NCBI GenBank assembly: GCA_024734495.1
Contig: JALMQS010000187.1
Coordinates: forward strand, 14,279,173 to 14,343,172
Reading direction: 5' to 3'
Origin: Forficula auricularia
Lineage: Eukaryota; Arthropoda; Insecta; Dermaptera; Forficulidae
Length of the DNA stretch: 64,000 bases
In this document: positions 11,231 to 22,232 of the stretch, one piece after another
Layout of the letters: each line of letters starts with the position of its first letter
Position numbering within the stretch: position 1 is the stretch's first letter
Program-made: the position numbers and the translations under genes
The notes under the pieces: model-generated
What the model was told of the DNA's origin: nothing
The model's database searches: none
What the model saw: the letters and a program-made list of their open reading frames with translations, nothing else

Positions 11231-11830
11231 ATAGGACATAACAAATGTATTGAAAACGAACAAAAACAACATTTTTTAAAAATAAATAAATAAATCCATG
11301 AATAACAAGTATTAAAAATATGTGCCTATAATTTGTAATTTTTAATTTTAAATTAAAATTAGCAATTCATTAATAAATAATTTTGATAAATTGTATATAA
11401 AATGATCATTTAAAATGATATTAATGCATTCTATTATATTCACAAATAAATTTTATAAAAAATAAAATCCGACATACATGAAAATTTGAATGATTGCTTT
11501 TTTTGGACGGGAAATTTATTGTTTTTAATCTTGAAAAAGGCGATGCCTGTGGTGAGGAGTTTACCTTCATAATATATTAATATCAGGAGGGAATTCTTAT
11601 AAAAACGTAAAGTCATCTCTTTTTGATCAATTAAATCAACCGTTTAGAAAAATATTATTTTTAAACTTTGACAATTTCCTCCCCAAAAATATGCTTTTTT
11701 TATTGTTCTTTGTATGTGTGCGTCTTTTTTATACACCTCGCTATATTTTTCGTTCTCTAAGGGCTGTGGTCAATCAAAATATGATTGTGAAAAAGAAAAT
11801 TAAAATTTAAATCTATATATATAAAATTAA
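11231..11830. other. AT-rich DNA
   Basis: No feature recognised. Confidence 0.4.
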
Positions 11831-12310
11831 GGTTTTGTCTGTACATTGCTCCAAATCACGCCAAAGTTTGGTTGCACACGTTTCAAGCAAAGTTATGACC
11901 GAAAACACCCTCAACAAAATTTCTGTCTGTCTGTATGTATGTTTCCGTGGGTTCCGCGAAAAGTTGCTCACGATTCACGTAAAAACGGCTGAAGATATTA
12001 TTATGAAATTTCATATTTACATCAGATGTCTTCTAACTTACGTTTTTAGCTATATAACGTTTTGATATTTTGACCCCAGGAGGGGGTTTGGGGGGGAGCA
12101 CGAATGAAAATTATCAAACTCCTAAACTATTAATCCTACGGCAAATTTTATAATATACAAAGTTGTAGGGATGTGATTTCTGACAACTTTTGTTTAAAAA
12201 AATTTCCCCAAAAAAACACCCAAAAAGGGAGGGGGGAATGTAAATTCTTGCCCTTGGAGCAAACTAAACCAAATTTTGTATACATAATCTCTAGGCTAGA
12301 AATGCAAAAA
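11831..12310 (-). repeat. Dispersed repeat related to family A
   Basis: Contains ACCAAATTTTGTATACATAA followed by a CTAGAAATGCAAAAAC-like segment, which is the family A internal module in reverse, plus CTGTCTGTCTGTATGTATG and a segment AACGGCTGAAGATATTAT. The 76-codon open frame at 11835-12065 lies inside this repeat and shows no domain. Confidence 0.55.
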
Positions 12311-12612
12311 CTGGGTCCGGAAGGTGGGGTGAGGAGTGAGGCGGAGTAGGGTGGGGGTGCAGGGGGTGGTGCGGGGTGGAGTCCAGGGCGCTAGGATGGG
12401 GTGTGGTGCGCAGGGTTGGAGGGCACGGGGTGGGGTCCGGGGTGGATGGGGTGCGGGGTTCGAGGTGGGTGGGGGTGCTGGAGGGGTTTGGGGGGGCATG
12501 GTGCGGGAGTGGGGGTGCTGGGTCGGGGTGAGGGTGGGGTTCGAGGGCTGGGGGTCCAGGGGGCGTGCACCCTGGCTAGCAAGAGGGACGCCGAAGGCGG
12601 GCCCTGCAGCTA
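12298..12612 (+). repeat. Strongly G-rich minisatellite-like tract
   Basis: About 300 bp in which the plus strand is mostly G with frequent GGGG and GGGGG runs (for example GGTGGGGGTGCTGGAGGGG), abrupt against AT-rich flanks. It ends in GAGGGACGCCGAAGGCGGGC followed by CCTGCAGCTAG. Four overlapping open frames on both strands are by-products of the skew: they read as Gly/Trp/Arg or Pro/His repeats. Multiple G-quadruplex-compatible runs are visible. Confidence 0.85.
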
Positions 12613-12703
12613 GTACAATATAAAACTAAAGATTTGAGCATCTTTTTTTTTGAAAATAGTTGGAACGTTTTTCAAAAAATCACCTCGGGTTAAAACTAAC
12701 CAA

Positions 12704-13028
12704 TGTTTATTAAAAGAGAAAGAATTTAATTTTTAAGACAAATTCTAAGATTTTAGTAGAAATATTATTAAATTGCGATATCAGAGGGGATTCATCCCCT
12801 CAGGAGTTGAACCTGAGAACTAACCTACTAGGCAGTCAGCTCACACCCTCGAGACAAAAACCTCTCTTTTTGTTTCGAGGGTGTGAGCTGACTGCCCGGA
12901 AAGTAGGTTAGTTCTCAGGTTCGACCCCTGAGGGGATGAATCCCTTCTGATATCGCAATTTAATAATATTTCTACTAAAATCTAGAATTTGTCCTAAAAA
13001 TTAAATTCTTTCCCTTTTAAATACAATA
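12704..13028. repeat. 325-bp hairpin with tRNA-like arms
   Basis: Near-perfect inverted arms of about 150 bp meet at about 12866 around CACCCTCGAGACAAAAA. Within the right arm 12914-12932 reads CTCAGGTTCGACCCCTGAG, a perfect T-arm-like stem-loop with TTCGA in the loop. The left arm holds its complement. It looks like two tRNA-like modules head to head in a foldback element. Confidence 0.85.
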
Positions 13029-14224
13029 TTTGAAAAATTAAATCTAATTCTAGGTGCTGAAAAAGATGGTTGCTTCACCCACTAATTATTTATTTATTTA
13101 GATTTACATATGTACTTTCATACATATATATTACAATTTTAATACTACATTATACCACATATGTAAATAGTACAATAATTTTCCAATAGAGTATACAATT
13201 ATAAAAACAAAATTTCCCAAAACCATTTAATTATTTCTCAATAGAAATGACCAACTTTCTATTAATGAAAAAAAATAATTATATTTTCAACCCTGATTAT
13301 TCAAAATATAAATTTCAATAATTAAAAAATGTTTCACTTTGAACCAACACCTATTAAAAGTTATTATAAATTTCAAGTTTTTATATTGTTAAGTATACTA
13401 GCAAGAGACGTTGTATAAATATATATAAATATATGGTCCCGTTTTAATTTTAAGCCATCCTAAAAACACTTGAAAAACTCAATGATGATAGTCTACCCGG
13501 GCAATTAAAAACGTCTCCAGATTTAGATATTGAAACGACGAACATTCTAATAAGTTTATTTTATTGAAAAAAGCCGGGTAAGTGCGAATTGGAACGCATA
13601 CCGAAAGTTCCCTACCTTATAGCTCCCAAAACACTTGAGATAATAAATGATTTTATATTTGTCGTTTATAAAGATAGAACGAGTGAACATGTGGAATTAA
13701 AAAAAATAACCCATTTATAAATAAATACCGACAGGAACAAAAATCGCCTAAAAATTGCCACTTTAACACTCTAGAACAGTGTTATTTTAATCGAATGTTT
13801 TCTACATTTGATTCAATCGCGAATCTAATGTAGGGAATTTTTGTCAAATATTGAGTGAAAATAATATCTGAACTTATATATTTCTAGCTTGAAATAATAA
13901 TTTTAAATAAATTTTATAATTTTTTCTCATTAATATATCAAAGAATAATTGATACGTCAACGAGAATTATTTTGATCTAAAGAATACGGTTTTTATTATT
14001 AAGAAGTAACTAATATTTTGTAACCTAGAGCAAAAAATATCGGGAGGGGGGTATCTACCCACCGAGGGGTTAGGGATGCATGGGTAATGGATATACTCCT
14101 GGGTGTAGGAGACATGACCCCCCTGATGCCCAGATTGCTTTTTTTATCATTATATTATTTCTATTAAATTTGTATTGAACGTATTCTTTATATACTGTAA
14201 AATTTAGAAGTTTACCTCAAGATT
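13029..14224. other. AT-rich DNA
   Basis: No gene seen. Between 14040 and 14130 there is a GC-richer segment with GGGAGGGGGGTATCTACCC whose relation to other repeats is unclear. Confidence 0.4.
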
Positions 14225-14271
14225 TCAGGGGGGGGTAACGTCGTAACCCCTCCTCTGGCTACGGTCATGAC
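14225..14271 (+). mobile_element. End fragment of GTGGCTACG family (family F)
   Basis: GGGGGGGTAACGTCG followed by CCTCTGGCTACGG resembles the right ends of 29334-29590 and 46985-47885. Only this end is visible. Confidence 0.45.
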
Positions 14272-15244
14272 CAAAAATAAATATTTTCGAGTTGGAGTAT
14301 CGGAATAGAGATACTATGAAAAATAGACAAAAAAGATACAGATCTGAATCTAATTCTTCCCGGCGTTTAAGAAAGTAAAAATAAATAAATAACAAGAAAG
14401 AATTTATTTTTAAGGTCAAAATCTTATTTGGTTTAAACCGTGAGTTGTATTTTCGAAAAAGATCCATCTTATTTTGAAAAAAAGATACTCAAATTTTCGT
14501 TTTAATTATTTTAATAAATAAATAAATTTTGTGAATGACCAAGCGAGTTTTTTTACTCGAGATAATATTCTTCTGACTTGTATCAGTAATTTCATTTACC
14601 CATTATAAAATAGCCGTTTCATTTCTATAGAAATTAAAGGTAAATACCACAACACTCTATTAGTTTAAGCTATTAATCCCATCCAGTAAATGCAAGTAAA
14701 TATGACGAAATTTTATGTTTAGGGAATTGGATAGATAGGCAACCCGGTGTGAAATATAGGGGGAGAAAATGCGCGCATGAACACCCCCGCAAGGGCAGGA
14801 AAAACTTGGGCGCGAAATGAAAATACTTTTTATTAAAGGGTGAGCTCATATTAATTATGTAAGGTTGTAACGCTTTTGAAAGTATTGGCGAAAATCGGAG
14901 GTGCTGAGCTGGTTAACGGGGTAGTAAATGTATCTATCTAATCTTATATAACGACCACAAATTATATATATTTATATATGTAGATATTAATCTTTTATAA
15001 AAACAATTTTAAGCTGAAATATCAAACGTTTCTGAAGAACTTCTCCATTTATCAATGGAATTTTAAATTAGGAATTAAAAAAAGTTGCTTTATGAAATGA
15101 ATATAAAGCAACACTAAACTAAACTAGGTATAGACAATGAAATAAATTGTCTTGGAGATTAAATTACCGTGAATAATAATAAAAAATATTTTGGACAAAT
15201 TATTTTTCACTAAAATTTTTTCCATAAATATTAAAAAAAACTGC
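14272..15244. other. AT-rich DNA
   Basis: No supported gene. A short copy of the motif CTTCTCCATTTATCAATGGA lies at 15038-15060; this motif is dispersed (see 54405-54560). A purine-rich segment GGGGGAGAAAATGCGCGC occurs at 14758. Confidence 0.4.
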
Positions 15245-15835
15245 AATAAACTTTATCCAAAGTCATTTGAAATATTAATATGTTTTTTCCTTAATCAGAT
15301 ATCACTTTGCAATTTGTAGTTCTTGTTGACTTAAAATCAAAAATAGCCATCGATTCTCATCTAATACCTGAGGAATAACAATACTACATTAGATTTTTCA
15401 AAAACTAATCAGCGCTTCATTTTGTTAAAGTAATGGTAGGTTTGCAATTTCATTTCAATCGGTACAACGGTTTGGAAAAAATCGTGGACGAAAAAACGAC
15501 CACATCCATCCATCCATACATACATACATACATCCGCACACAATTAGCCGGATACTGACTGAGCGTGCAGCCTCGCGAGTCTGCCTCGGGCGTTTGCCTC
15601 AGAACCATCCTGAGTGAACGCAGGAAACAACCCGAGGCGCCTTTGAGCATTCACAAAAACCGACAACGGAAGGATCGGGCCGAGGCAGCCTCAGACGAGG
15701 CAACGGACACTTTTCTCTTGGGCGAGGCACGTACTGACCGACCAGGCATTTGCCTCAAGGGGCTGAGCAAACCATCAGTCAGTATCCGGCTATTCCTCTG
15801 GAGGAGACCCCATTGGATAAAGTAAAAACACTCCA
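15245..15835 (+). mobile_element. Family D repeat, copy 1
   Basis: Shares AACTTTATCCAAAGTCATTT with 25657, ACTAATCAGCGCTTCATTTT and GGAAAAAATCGTGGACGAAA with 25970-26050, and ends CATTGGATAAAGTAAAA. A GC-rich MITE (15547-15790) has replaced or interrupted the right part. A (CATC/CATA)n microsatellite at 15507-15536 lies at the same position as in the other copies. Confidence 0.7.
15547..15790. mobile_element. GC-rich TA-flanked MITE, 244 bp
   Basis: Perfect 16-bp terminal inverted repeats GCCGGATACTGACTGA / TCAGTCAGTATCCGGC, bounded on both sides by TA (15545-46, 15791-92). This is the target duplication of Tc1/mariner-type elements. The interior is GC-rich with many GCCTC/GAGGC words in both orientations, very unlike the host repeat. 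No transposase; the open frames at 15450-15650, 15565-15825 and 15651-15950 cross its ends and are incidental. Confidence 0.85.
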
Positions 15836-16320
15836 TATCTGACTTTTTCTTATTGTTAATTGAAAATTTCTTGTTTAAAATGTCGATTATTCCTAAAATT
15901 AATATTTTTTCTAAAATTTTGAGATTTGAAAAGTCAAAATCTTGTCCCACCTGTTAGTTGAATGGCTATGTAAGTATTTAATTTATTTATTAGAAGACTC
16001 AAAAACGTTTAAATGCACTTGCATTAATGGCCAGTGAATATGATATCTTGGAGAAAATCGACTTTCAAAATATATTTAAAGAATTCAGATGAAAAAAAAA
16101 CTGAGGAAATTTAACGTTTTGAAACCATGATTGAATATTTGAATAGTTTGCAATCAATAATTCTTTTTACTTTTTTTTCTGTGCATGAATTGAATTACAT
16201 TATATTATCTATAGATATTTTTGTTTTAATAAATTACATAGATTCATTAGTACCTAGATATTAAAATTTGGTTATAAGGTTTAAATGCTACCTACTTACC
16301 TAGAGACCTAAATATATATG
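15836..16320. other. AT-rich DNA
   Basis: No feature recognised. Confidence 0.4.
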
Positions 16321-16373
16321 GGGAGAGGGGCCCCAAGACTTGCAGCCTCTAAATGGCTTAATCCGGCCCTGGC
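16321..16373 (-). mobile_element. hAT-like MITE end fragment
   Basis: Read on the minus strand it starts CCAGGGCCGGATTAAGCC and continues into GGGGCCCC. This opening (CAGGGCCGG...) is typical of hAT-type MITE termini in animals. The partner end was not found nearby. Confidence 0.4.
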
Positions 16374-16514
16374 ATTTTTCAAAAATTTCTACTTTCAACA
16401 AAACACCCATTTAATATTTTAAAATAAACCGTTTTTCCTAATGAATATTAACTGAGTTTTTGAGAATAATAATAATAATAAACAAATAAATATTTAATTA
16501 ATTTATTATTTTGT

Positions 16515-16567
16515 AAAGATAAAGAGTAAATAAATATTATATGTAATATTTATTTACTCTTATCTTT
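16515..16567. repeat. Small near-perfect hairpin
   Basis: The arm GATAAAGAGTAAATAAATAT pairs with ATATTTATTTACTCTTATC around a four-base loop. It is AT-rich and about 53 nt long, so a MITE remnant is likelier than a pre-miRNA. Confidence 0.6.
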
Positions 16568-16964
16568 ATTAAAGATGTTTCACCTTGCACCAACACCACA
16601 ATCTCTACTAAATATTATTATTTTGTTATGTCCTACACTGGGAAATATTTTCTTAATTTATGATTGCTGCTATTTATTCACTTTTGTAGCATTTTGATTG
16701 CGTTTTTGAATTTGATTATTTTCTATCTCTATTTTTCATTTCATTGGTGTAACACACACTTGTTGATTGTCGTCATTATCATCATCACCGTCACTCTCGG
16801 GTTATTTGAAATCAACCCCTGGCTGGCGCTCGCTTGCTGGAGGGCTCCACATTTCATTCTAGAGTTATCCGCCCTTTGAATTCAATAACTCGTTGCTCTT
16901 TTCTTTTTCTCTTCACTATTAATTGATGATTTTTAACCCACTAAAAATATATCCAACTCTAGAG
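16568..16964. other. AT-rich DNA with open frame of no support
   Basis: The 71-codon frame at 16664-16879 is hydrophobic but reads like translated AT-rich DNA and has no recognised domain. Confidence 0.35.
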
Positions 16965-17215
16965 AAACCATTGGTCAACGGGGACCAAATGTTTTAGTCT
17001 TATGGGAGAAAAGAGTTTGTTTCTCTGATAGGCTTCAGAAGGAATGAATTCGCTTCATTTAACATATAGGTAACTATTAATTTGTAATTTTCGCCTATAA
17101 TTTAACAAATATGTATGTATTTTATTCCCCCTGTGGACCGGGGGCTAGAATAGGTTCACAGTATCCCCTGCTTGTCGTAGAAGTCGACTAAAAGGGGCTA
17201 GATGTGAGGTGGGTT
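16965..17215 (+). repeat. Direct duplication, copy 1
   Basis: About 250 bp that recurs at 17455-17705 (offset about 490 bp). Both share TTTGTTTCTCTGA, GATGAATTCGCTT-like, ACTATTAATTTGT and the structured motif annotated separately. The two copies differ by scattered substitutions, so the duplication is not recent. Confidence 0.8.
17127..17197 (+). ncRNA. Structured RNA-like motif, copy 1
   Basis: CTGTGGACC (17131-17139) can pair with GGTTCACAG (17153-17161) and CCCCC (17127-17131) with GGGGG (17140-17144); these cross, so they would form a pseudoknot or be alternatives. Downstream GTCG (17174) pairs with CGAC (17185) inside a CCCC/GGGG stem. Similar sequence, to my recollection, occurs near the 5' part of arthropod retroelements, but I cannot confirm that here. 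Copy 2 is at 17614-17684. Confidence 0.4.
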
Positions 17216-17454
17216 ACTTCGTAGAGACTTCCCATTTAGCAGGATCTTGTATATTATATTTCATCATTGAATTCACAAAAACTTAAAAAATCTAGTATAG
17301 CTAAATTTATTAATTATTTTGTTTAAAATTTTACGCAGATGTGTAACTTAATAAATTTTTGACCCACTTTTAGTGGGCTGATATTCTTGAAATTTTTCAC
17401 AACTATGTATTTCCAATGATAATACAATATTATATCAAATTTTAGCTATAAATT

Positions 17455-17705
17455 AGAACCTCTAGTTAATGGGAAGTTAATGTTTTATTCTTATGGAAGA
17501 AAAGACTTTGTTTCTCTGAAAGGCGTCATAAGGGATGAATTCGCTTTAATTAACATATAACTATTAATTTGTCATTTTCGTCAATAATTTAACAAATAAG
17601 TAAGTAGTTTATTCCCCCTGTGGACCGGGGGCTAGAATAGGTCCACAGTATCCCCTGCTTGTCGTAGAAGGCGACTAAAAGGTGGTGGATGTGAGACTAA
17701 TAAAC
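17455..17705 (+). repeat. Direct duplication, copy 2
   Basis: Second copy of 16965-17215. Confidence 0.8.
17614..17684 (+). ncRNA. Structured RNA-like motif, copy 2
   Basis: Same layout as copy 1. Here the long helix is CTGTGGACC with GGTCCACAG, perfect Watson-Crick where copy 1 has a G-U pair, while the terminal GGGG arm has decayed to GGTGG. Confidence 0.4.
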
Positions 17706-18892
17706 CCACTCATTAAAAAATTTCCGAGCAACGTACGATCCGCATGGAGCTTTTAAATTAAGAAAAATTTAAGGATCAAGCGAAGATGCTAACCTCTTGG
17801 ACAGCTAGTTTGGTACTTGGGTTACAATTTCGATGAGGCGATTCTGGCTTTATCGAGTTTTAATTTTTTTTAAAAATGGCTAAGTAGAGTTATTCTATCC
17901 CCACCTGAGATGGATGTGTTTTGATTGGTATAGATAGCATAGCGTAACGGTTTCAGTTGAAAGTTTTCATCAACAAGGTTGCTTCCCTTGAGGTTGTATT
18001 GGGGGCATCAAGGGCATCACTCGCCCATCAACTGTGGATTAAGTTGCAAGAGGCTTGACCTCTGCCTTTCCAGACAAGTTAAGGTGGGAGCAATCTCCTC
18101 CAGAGAGCTCTAGCTAAATGTATAGGGGGAGTTCCAGTCCCTTGGAGATTATCCGAGATCAAATCTCGCTTTCATGTATTAGTACTAGAAAGAAGTACAT
18201 TTGGCGAAAATTACGGTAGGAGACATCTGTTCGAGATATTTAGAATTAATTATTACAGGTAAAAAAAGACAATTTTTATTTTCAGCCTGAATTAAATACA
18301 AATTTTTGGCATCACACTGCACAAAGTTTTGAACTTAATTGCAATTAAATACACGGAGGTTCCTTTTTGTTAACACTTTTAACCCTGAAGAAGGAGGAAC
18401 GATCCTCGGAATCGTCGGATTTTTTTAAGAAGATGAAAATGACGGTCTAATAAATTATTTTATTCGGAATTTGTGGTTTTCATTATCGTTAGGCTGCCTT
18501 TGCATCAATTCGGCATTGAGTTCTGCCACTTCGTTTTATATAGAAAATACCTCTAATCAATTGAATTTCCTAATTTTTAAGGGTAGTATTTCACGGGCTT
18601 AGTATTTACAATTAATAAATAGAAACCATTTTTATTCACTCGCACTTGCCACTCTACTTATACTAACCACTTATATTGTGTGCTTACACGACATTCGAAC
18701 GTTAATAGTTCATTTTTCGCTCAAGTTTTCCGTGTCTGCTGCCGCTGTTTACGAGCAAATCATTTAATCTTTTCTTACTTTTTGAGTTTTGAGAGCTAAA
18801 ATTAGTACCTAATTTTATATATATGTGGAAAATTATTTTAATGAATTTGATAATTTCTTTAGATAGCAGTACTATGATGTTTTTTATATTAT
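17706..18892. other. Mixed unique/repeat DNA
   Basis: 17940-18180 is GC-richer (GTTGTATTGGGGGCATCAAG, CTGCCTTTCCAGACAAG) and may be the continuation of the element that carries the structured motif. 18378-18430 has CCCTGAAGAAGGAGGAACGA, a CTTCTTCAGGG foldback half. No gene supported. Confidence 0.4.
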
Positions 18893-19434
18893 TTATTTGA
18901 TCTTAAATGAGGCAATTAAAACCGTGAGAACAGTTTTCAGGTTCTCGTAAGGAAAAAAGACTCTTAAGAAAACAAAATCTTCTATGTCCTTATCAATTTT
19001 TTTATTTTAAACTGGGAGACAGTTTCAGCCGACACTCTAAAGCCATCATCAGTCTAAAAAGTACAAACACATAAAACTTTACAATTGCAATACAATCAAG
19101 AAACAAAAATCAGTCCACTCACCCTCAGTTTTTCAATAGTACATTGGTAACATTAATTTTACATTCTCTCTGCAATTCAACAAAATTCCAACACGAGTTG
19201 TTAAAGATGAGAGTAACAAACCATTTTGAAAAAAATAATTTTCCTCTTTGCAATTCTATAAAATTGAAAAAATATAAAGACATTTTTTCTTTGTCATATT
19301 ATATAAAAATAGGTTCATTATTTAAAATGCTCTCTCACCTTGATTACCAATAACACACTTATCTCTGTTCTTATTATAGCACACATTTTTTTTTGTTCTC
19401 ACGATTTTAATTGCCTCATTTAAGATCAAATAAA
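18893..19434. repeat. Foldback element with ~42-bp inverted ends
   Basis: ATTTATTTGATCTTAAATGA and the following bases to about 18935 reappear inverted at 19394-19434 (CTCATTTAAGATCAAATAAA). The centre includes ACTGGGAGACAGTTTCAGCC and a CATCATCAGTCT segment typical of this foldback type. The 69-codon frame inside has no recognisable domain. Confidence 0.75.
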
Positions 19435-20038
19435 TTGATAATTTCTGTTTAAGATCAAATGTTTGGCAAATGTGTGTCTGGCTTACTGCCCTTGTACGGT
19501 GGAAGGTCGCTCTCTTTCTTCTTAGCCGGGTATTGTCCCTAAGACCTTTATGTTTAGGCTAAAAACATGTAATAAATATTATTATGACAACTTGTTTCGA
19601 CGGGTTGTCGATTGACAGTGCATTCGCACTACTACTCATATGCATGTGTCAATGTAAGTTGCAAACTGGAGTCAGTTGAAAACGAGAGTTGCTAAAAGAT
19701 GGTTGTTGATTTGAGTTGACCCATTACGATGTATTAATTAACGATGATGTTTTAAGATGATTTACCCCTAGAAATCTGTAAACCCCCCTTTTTGTAAATA
19801 AATACTTTTACTTATAAATACGTGTGTTATTACAAGACCCCACTAATGAGCCAATAAGTGAAATTCCCCCTACATATATACATTATTTATTTATTTTTTT
19901 AGTACCTAATGTAAAAATAAAGTAGATATGTAAATTAGAGTGGCCCTTATTTCAATGATTTTTTCCACGTGACTCAAAGCTTTGAAAATTTTAATTGGAA
20001 AAATACACACTATAATTTCATTCATCAGCTATTTTTTT
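19435..20038. other. AT-rich DNA with one GC-richer patch
   Basis: 19470-19560 is less AT-rich (TACGGTGGAAGGTCGCTCTC) and might be a decayed LINE end, but I cannot show this. Confidence 0.3.
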
Positions 20039-20691
20039 ACTTTACCATACAGGGTTTGGTCAAGTATTGTAATCGTGCATGAAAAAAGTGTTTTCTTTTC
20101 CTTCTTTTTTTCAAAATATCTAAAAACGGCTGAAACTATTTCGATTAAAAAAATTGAGCGAAATCATGGCATTTAGGTCTACAAAAAATCTCAAATAAGT
20201 GAACATCGAAAAAAATTATATTTTTCGAGATAATAATTGTTGTGTCAAAAGGTCTGTTAGTTAGTTAGTCTGTGCGTTACCAAATTTGTGTACGAGCTAG
20301 CTCAAAAACTACTGTGAATATCGAAACCAAATTTCACACGTAGTTTTGGTCCATTGAGATTAAGAGCTGATTAGATTTTGGTGCATATCGACCCAAAATT
20401 AAGGGGGTCGAGGGGGGGGGTTAAAAATTAAAAATCTAGGTCGTTTGAGCAAACTCAACCAAATTTTGTATACATAATCAGTGGACCCCCAGAAGTCTAA
20501 AAATGCAAAATCTAACCCCCAAAAATGGGGGGGGTCAAAAAATGAAAATCTTTGCCATTTACCAAACTCAACCAAATTTTGTATACATAATCAGGAGTCT
20601 AAAAATGCAAAAACTAACCCCCCCCCTCATGATCATAAATAATTTTATTAAATATTAAATATAAGTGAGGGGCCAGGTTGTATGGTAAAGT
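20039..20691 (-). mobile_element. Family A element
   Basis: Bounded by ACTTTACCATACAGGG and TTGTATGGTAAAGT; reads in the opposite direction to the other main copies. Contains two degenerate internal modules with CAACCAAATTTTGTATACAT plus G-rich or C-rich stretches. The flank GGGCACATCAGAACACGTCA (to about 20725) is also shared with other copies, so the repeated unit extends past the TIR-like ends. Confidence 0.8.
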
Positions 20692-21480
20692 CAAGTGGAT
20701 GGGCACATCAGAACACGTCAGCTTATTTTTTCATAACTTCTATAAAAATTGAAGAAATAATTTAAAATTTGGCACAGTTATTATTGCTTTTGCTGTTAGA
20801 AAGATATCTTAATCATGAAAAAATTACCTATTTTTTTATTATACTTATTTATTTATTATTTATTTAAATTAAAATTTTTTTTCTCATGGTCTACATCTGC
20901 ATGTGTTAACCAACCATATTAGTGTATAAAATAAAATGAACTATATAGTTCAATTGAACTAGTTCATTGAACAAATTCAATCTAATGAACGAACTAGAAA
21001 AGAGCGATCCCTAAAAAGAACGATTTTTTGCCATCTCGAAACGACATAGAATTAGTGCGAGTAGTTAGTACTAATACGTATTAGTACCAAGTAAACCCAT
21101 GTAAACTACCCTTTATATATAATAATATTATGAAAGATTTCAATTTGCCGATTGTAATAGATTCAAATTTTCTATAATAATATTTGTAATCAGTGGGCAT
21201 AAAAAATAATAAAACAATAAATTTTATTAAAAAGAAATTGAAATTGACACATCCACCTGTAAATAAGTAATTAGTTTAATTAAGAAAATGCCAATCAAAT
21301 TAACATTACACGAAGATGAGACCCTGATAGATCAATTTGTTGAATCAAAAATCTCCAAATTCGTTAGAGCCGGTTTCAAAAAATTCGATTCTATATAAAT
21401 AAATATTTTTTTTTTAATTTTCTTAGCATGCATTTCTTTCTTATCAATTAATTTCCAAACCAAATTTCAAGTTATCAGTA
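20692..21480. other. AT-rich DNA
   Basis: No gene supported. Confidence 0.4.
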
Positions 21481-22232
21481 CACCAATACCTCACTTTGCG
21501 TCGGGGTTACGTTCCTAAAAAACACGACGCAAAGTGAATTAAGATTTTCTATAGCAAACCATGTAAAGATCGAAGATAGGTTCCAGGGTTACGAAAATAC
21601 TACTTTAAAAAAAATTGAACAAAGTAAACATTTAAAAAACAAAAATAATATAAAATTTTATTACATACATACAAAAAACAAAAAAACGTATTTAATTAAA
21701 GCAAAATAAAGTATTCAATTAATTTATTAAAAACAAAATTAAAATTAATCACTGTCTGATGAGTCCATAGTGGCTGTTGTCGTAAGTCGGTTTTCTTTCA
21801 CAAAAAATTGGTCCAATGTTTGCTGAACAGCTTTTTTTTTCAACGTAAAATAAATTTCATTTGCATTACCACCAAGAAGAAGAGTCAGTCTATCCTTGCT
21901 AGCTTTAAATCCTGGCGCAGATTTTTCTGTTTTAGATTTGAAAGTTCTGTTAGGTAGACATTTCCAAAATAACCCAGTCTTGTCAACATTAAAGACTTGT
22001 TTCAGATCATAGCCACCTTCATGAATTAATGCTTTTAACTCTATCGGGTAGCTTAGTGGTGCCATCTTTTAGAAAAAAAAGAAAATTTCAAAAAAAAATA
22101 ATTAAAGACTCGAACCCAAAACAACGCAATCTCGAAAATCTTACGACGCACAGGGAAAATTAGTACTAATTAAGTAGCGACGAAACTTCGAAAAAAACGC
22201 AAAACGAAACGACGCAAAGCGAGGTATTGGTG
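21481..22232 (-). mobile_element. Tigger/pogo-type element, internally deleted (752 bp)
   Basis: Terminal inverted repeats CACCAATACCTCACTTTGCG and CGCAAAGCGAGGTATTGGTG, bounded by TA on both sides (21479-80, 22233-34). Ends of this type and a TA target duplication are known for the Tigger branch of the pogo group. It retains part of a matching transposase on the minus strand (21745-22065), but is far shorter than a complete element, so it could only move with help from another copy. Confidence 0.9.
21745..22065 (-). pseudogene. Truncated Tigger/Jerky-type DDE transposase (106 aa)
   Basis: The open frame encodes a fragment of a DDE_1-type transposase, the enzyme that cuts and joins transposon ends. 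Residues about 25-50 carry VFNVDKTGLFWKCLP, the block around the first catalytic aspartate in this family (usually written with DETGLFWK, so the residue after D is Lys here instead of Glu), followed by SKTEKSAPGFKASKDRLTLL, also diagnostic. The frame then jumps directly to QQTLDQFFVKENR and an acidic DSSDSD tail, which resembles the C-terminal end of these proteins. The N-terminal DNA-binding domain and the middle and last catalytic residues are missing, so it cannot be active. The start codon used by this frame is not the ancestral one. It lies centrally in the TA-flanked element, as expected for an internal deletion derivative. Confidence 0.9.

Noticed and set aside
12296..12623. Four overlapping open frames on both strands in the G-rich tract
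   Set aside because: They exist because a strand with almost no T/A makes stops rare; translations are Gly/Trp/Arg or Pro/His filler.
16515..16567. pre-miRNA-like hairpin
   Set aside because: Nearly pure A/T with almost perfect arms and a four-base loop; more like a MITE remnant, and no mature miRNA family is recognised.
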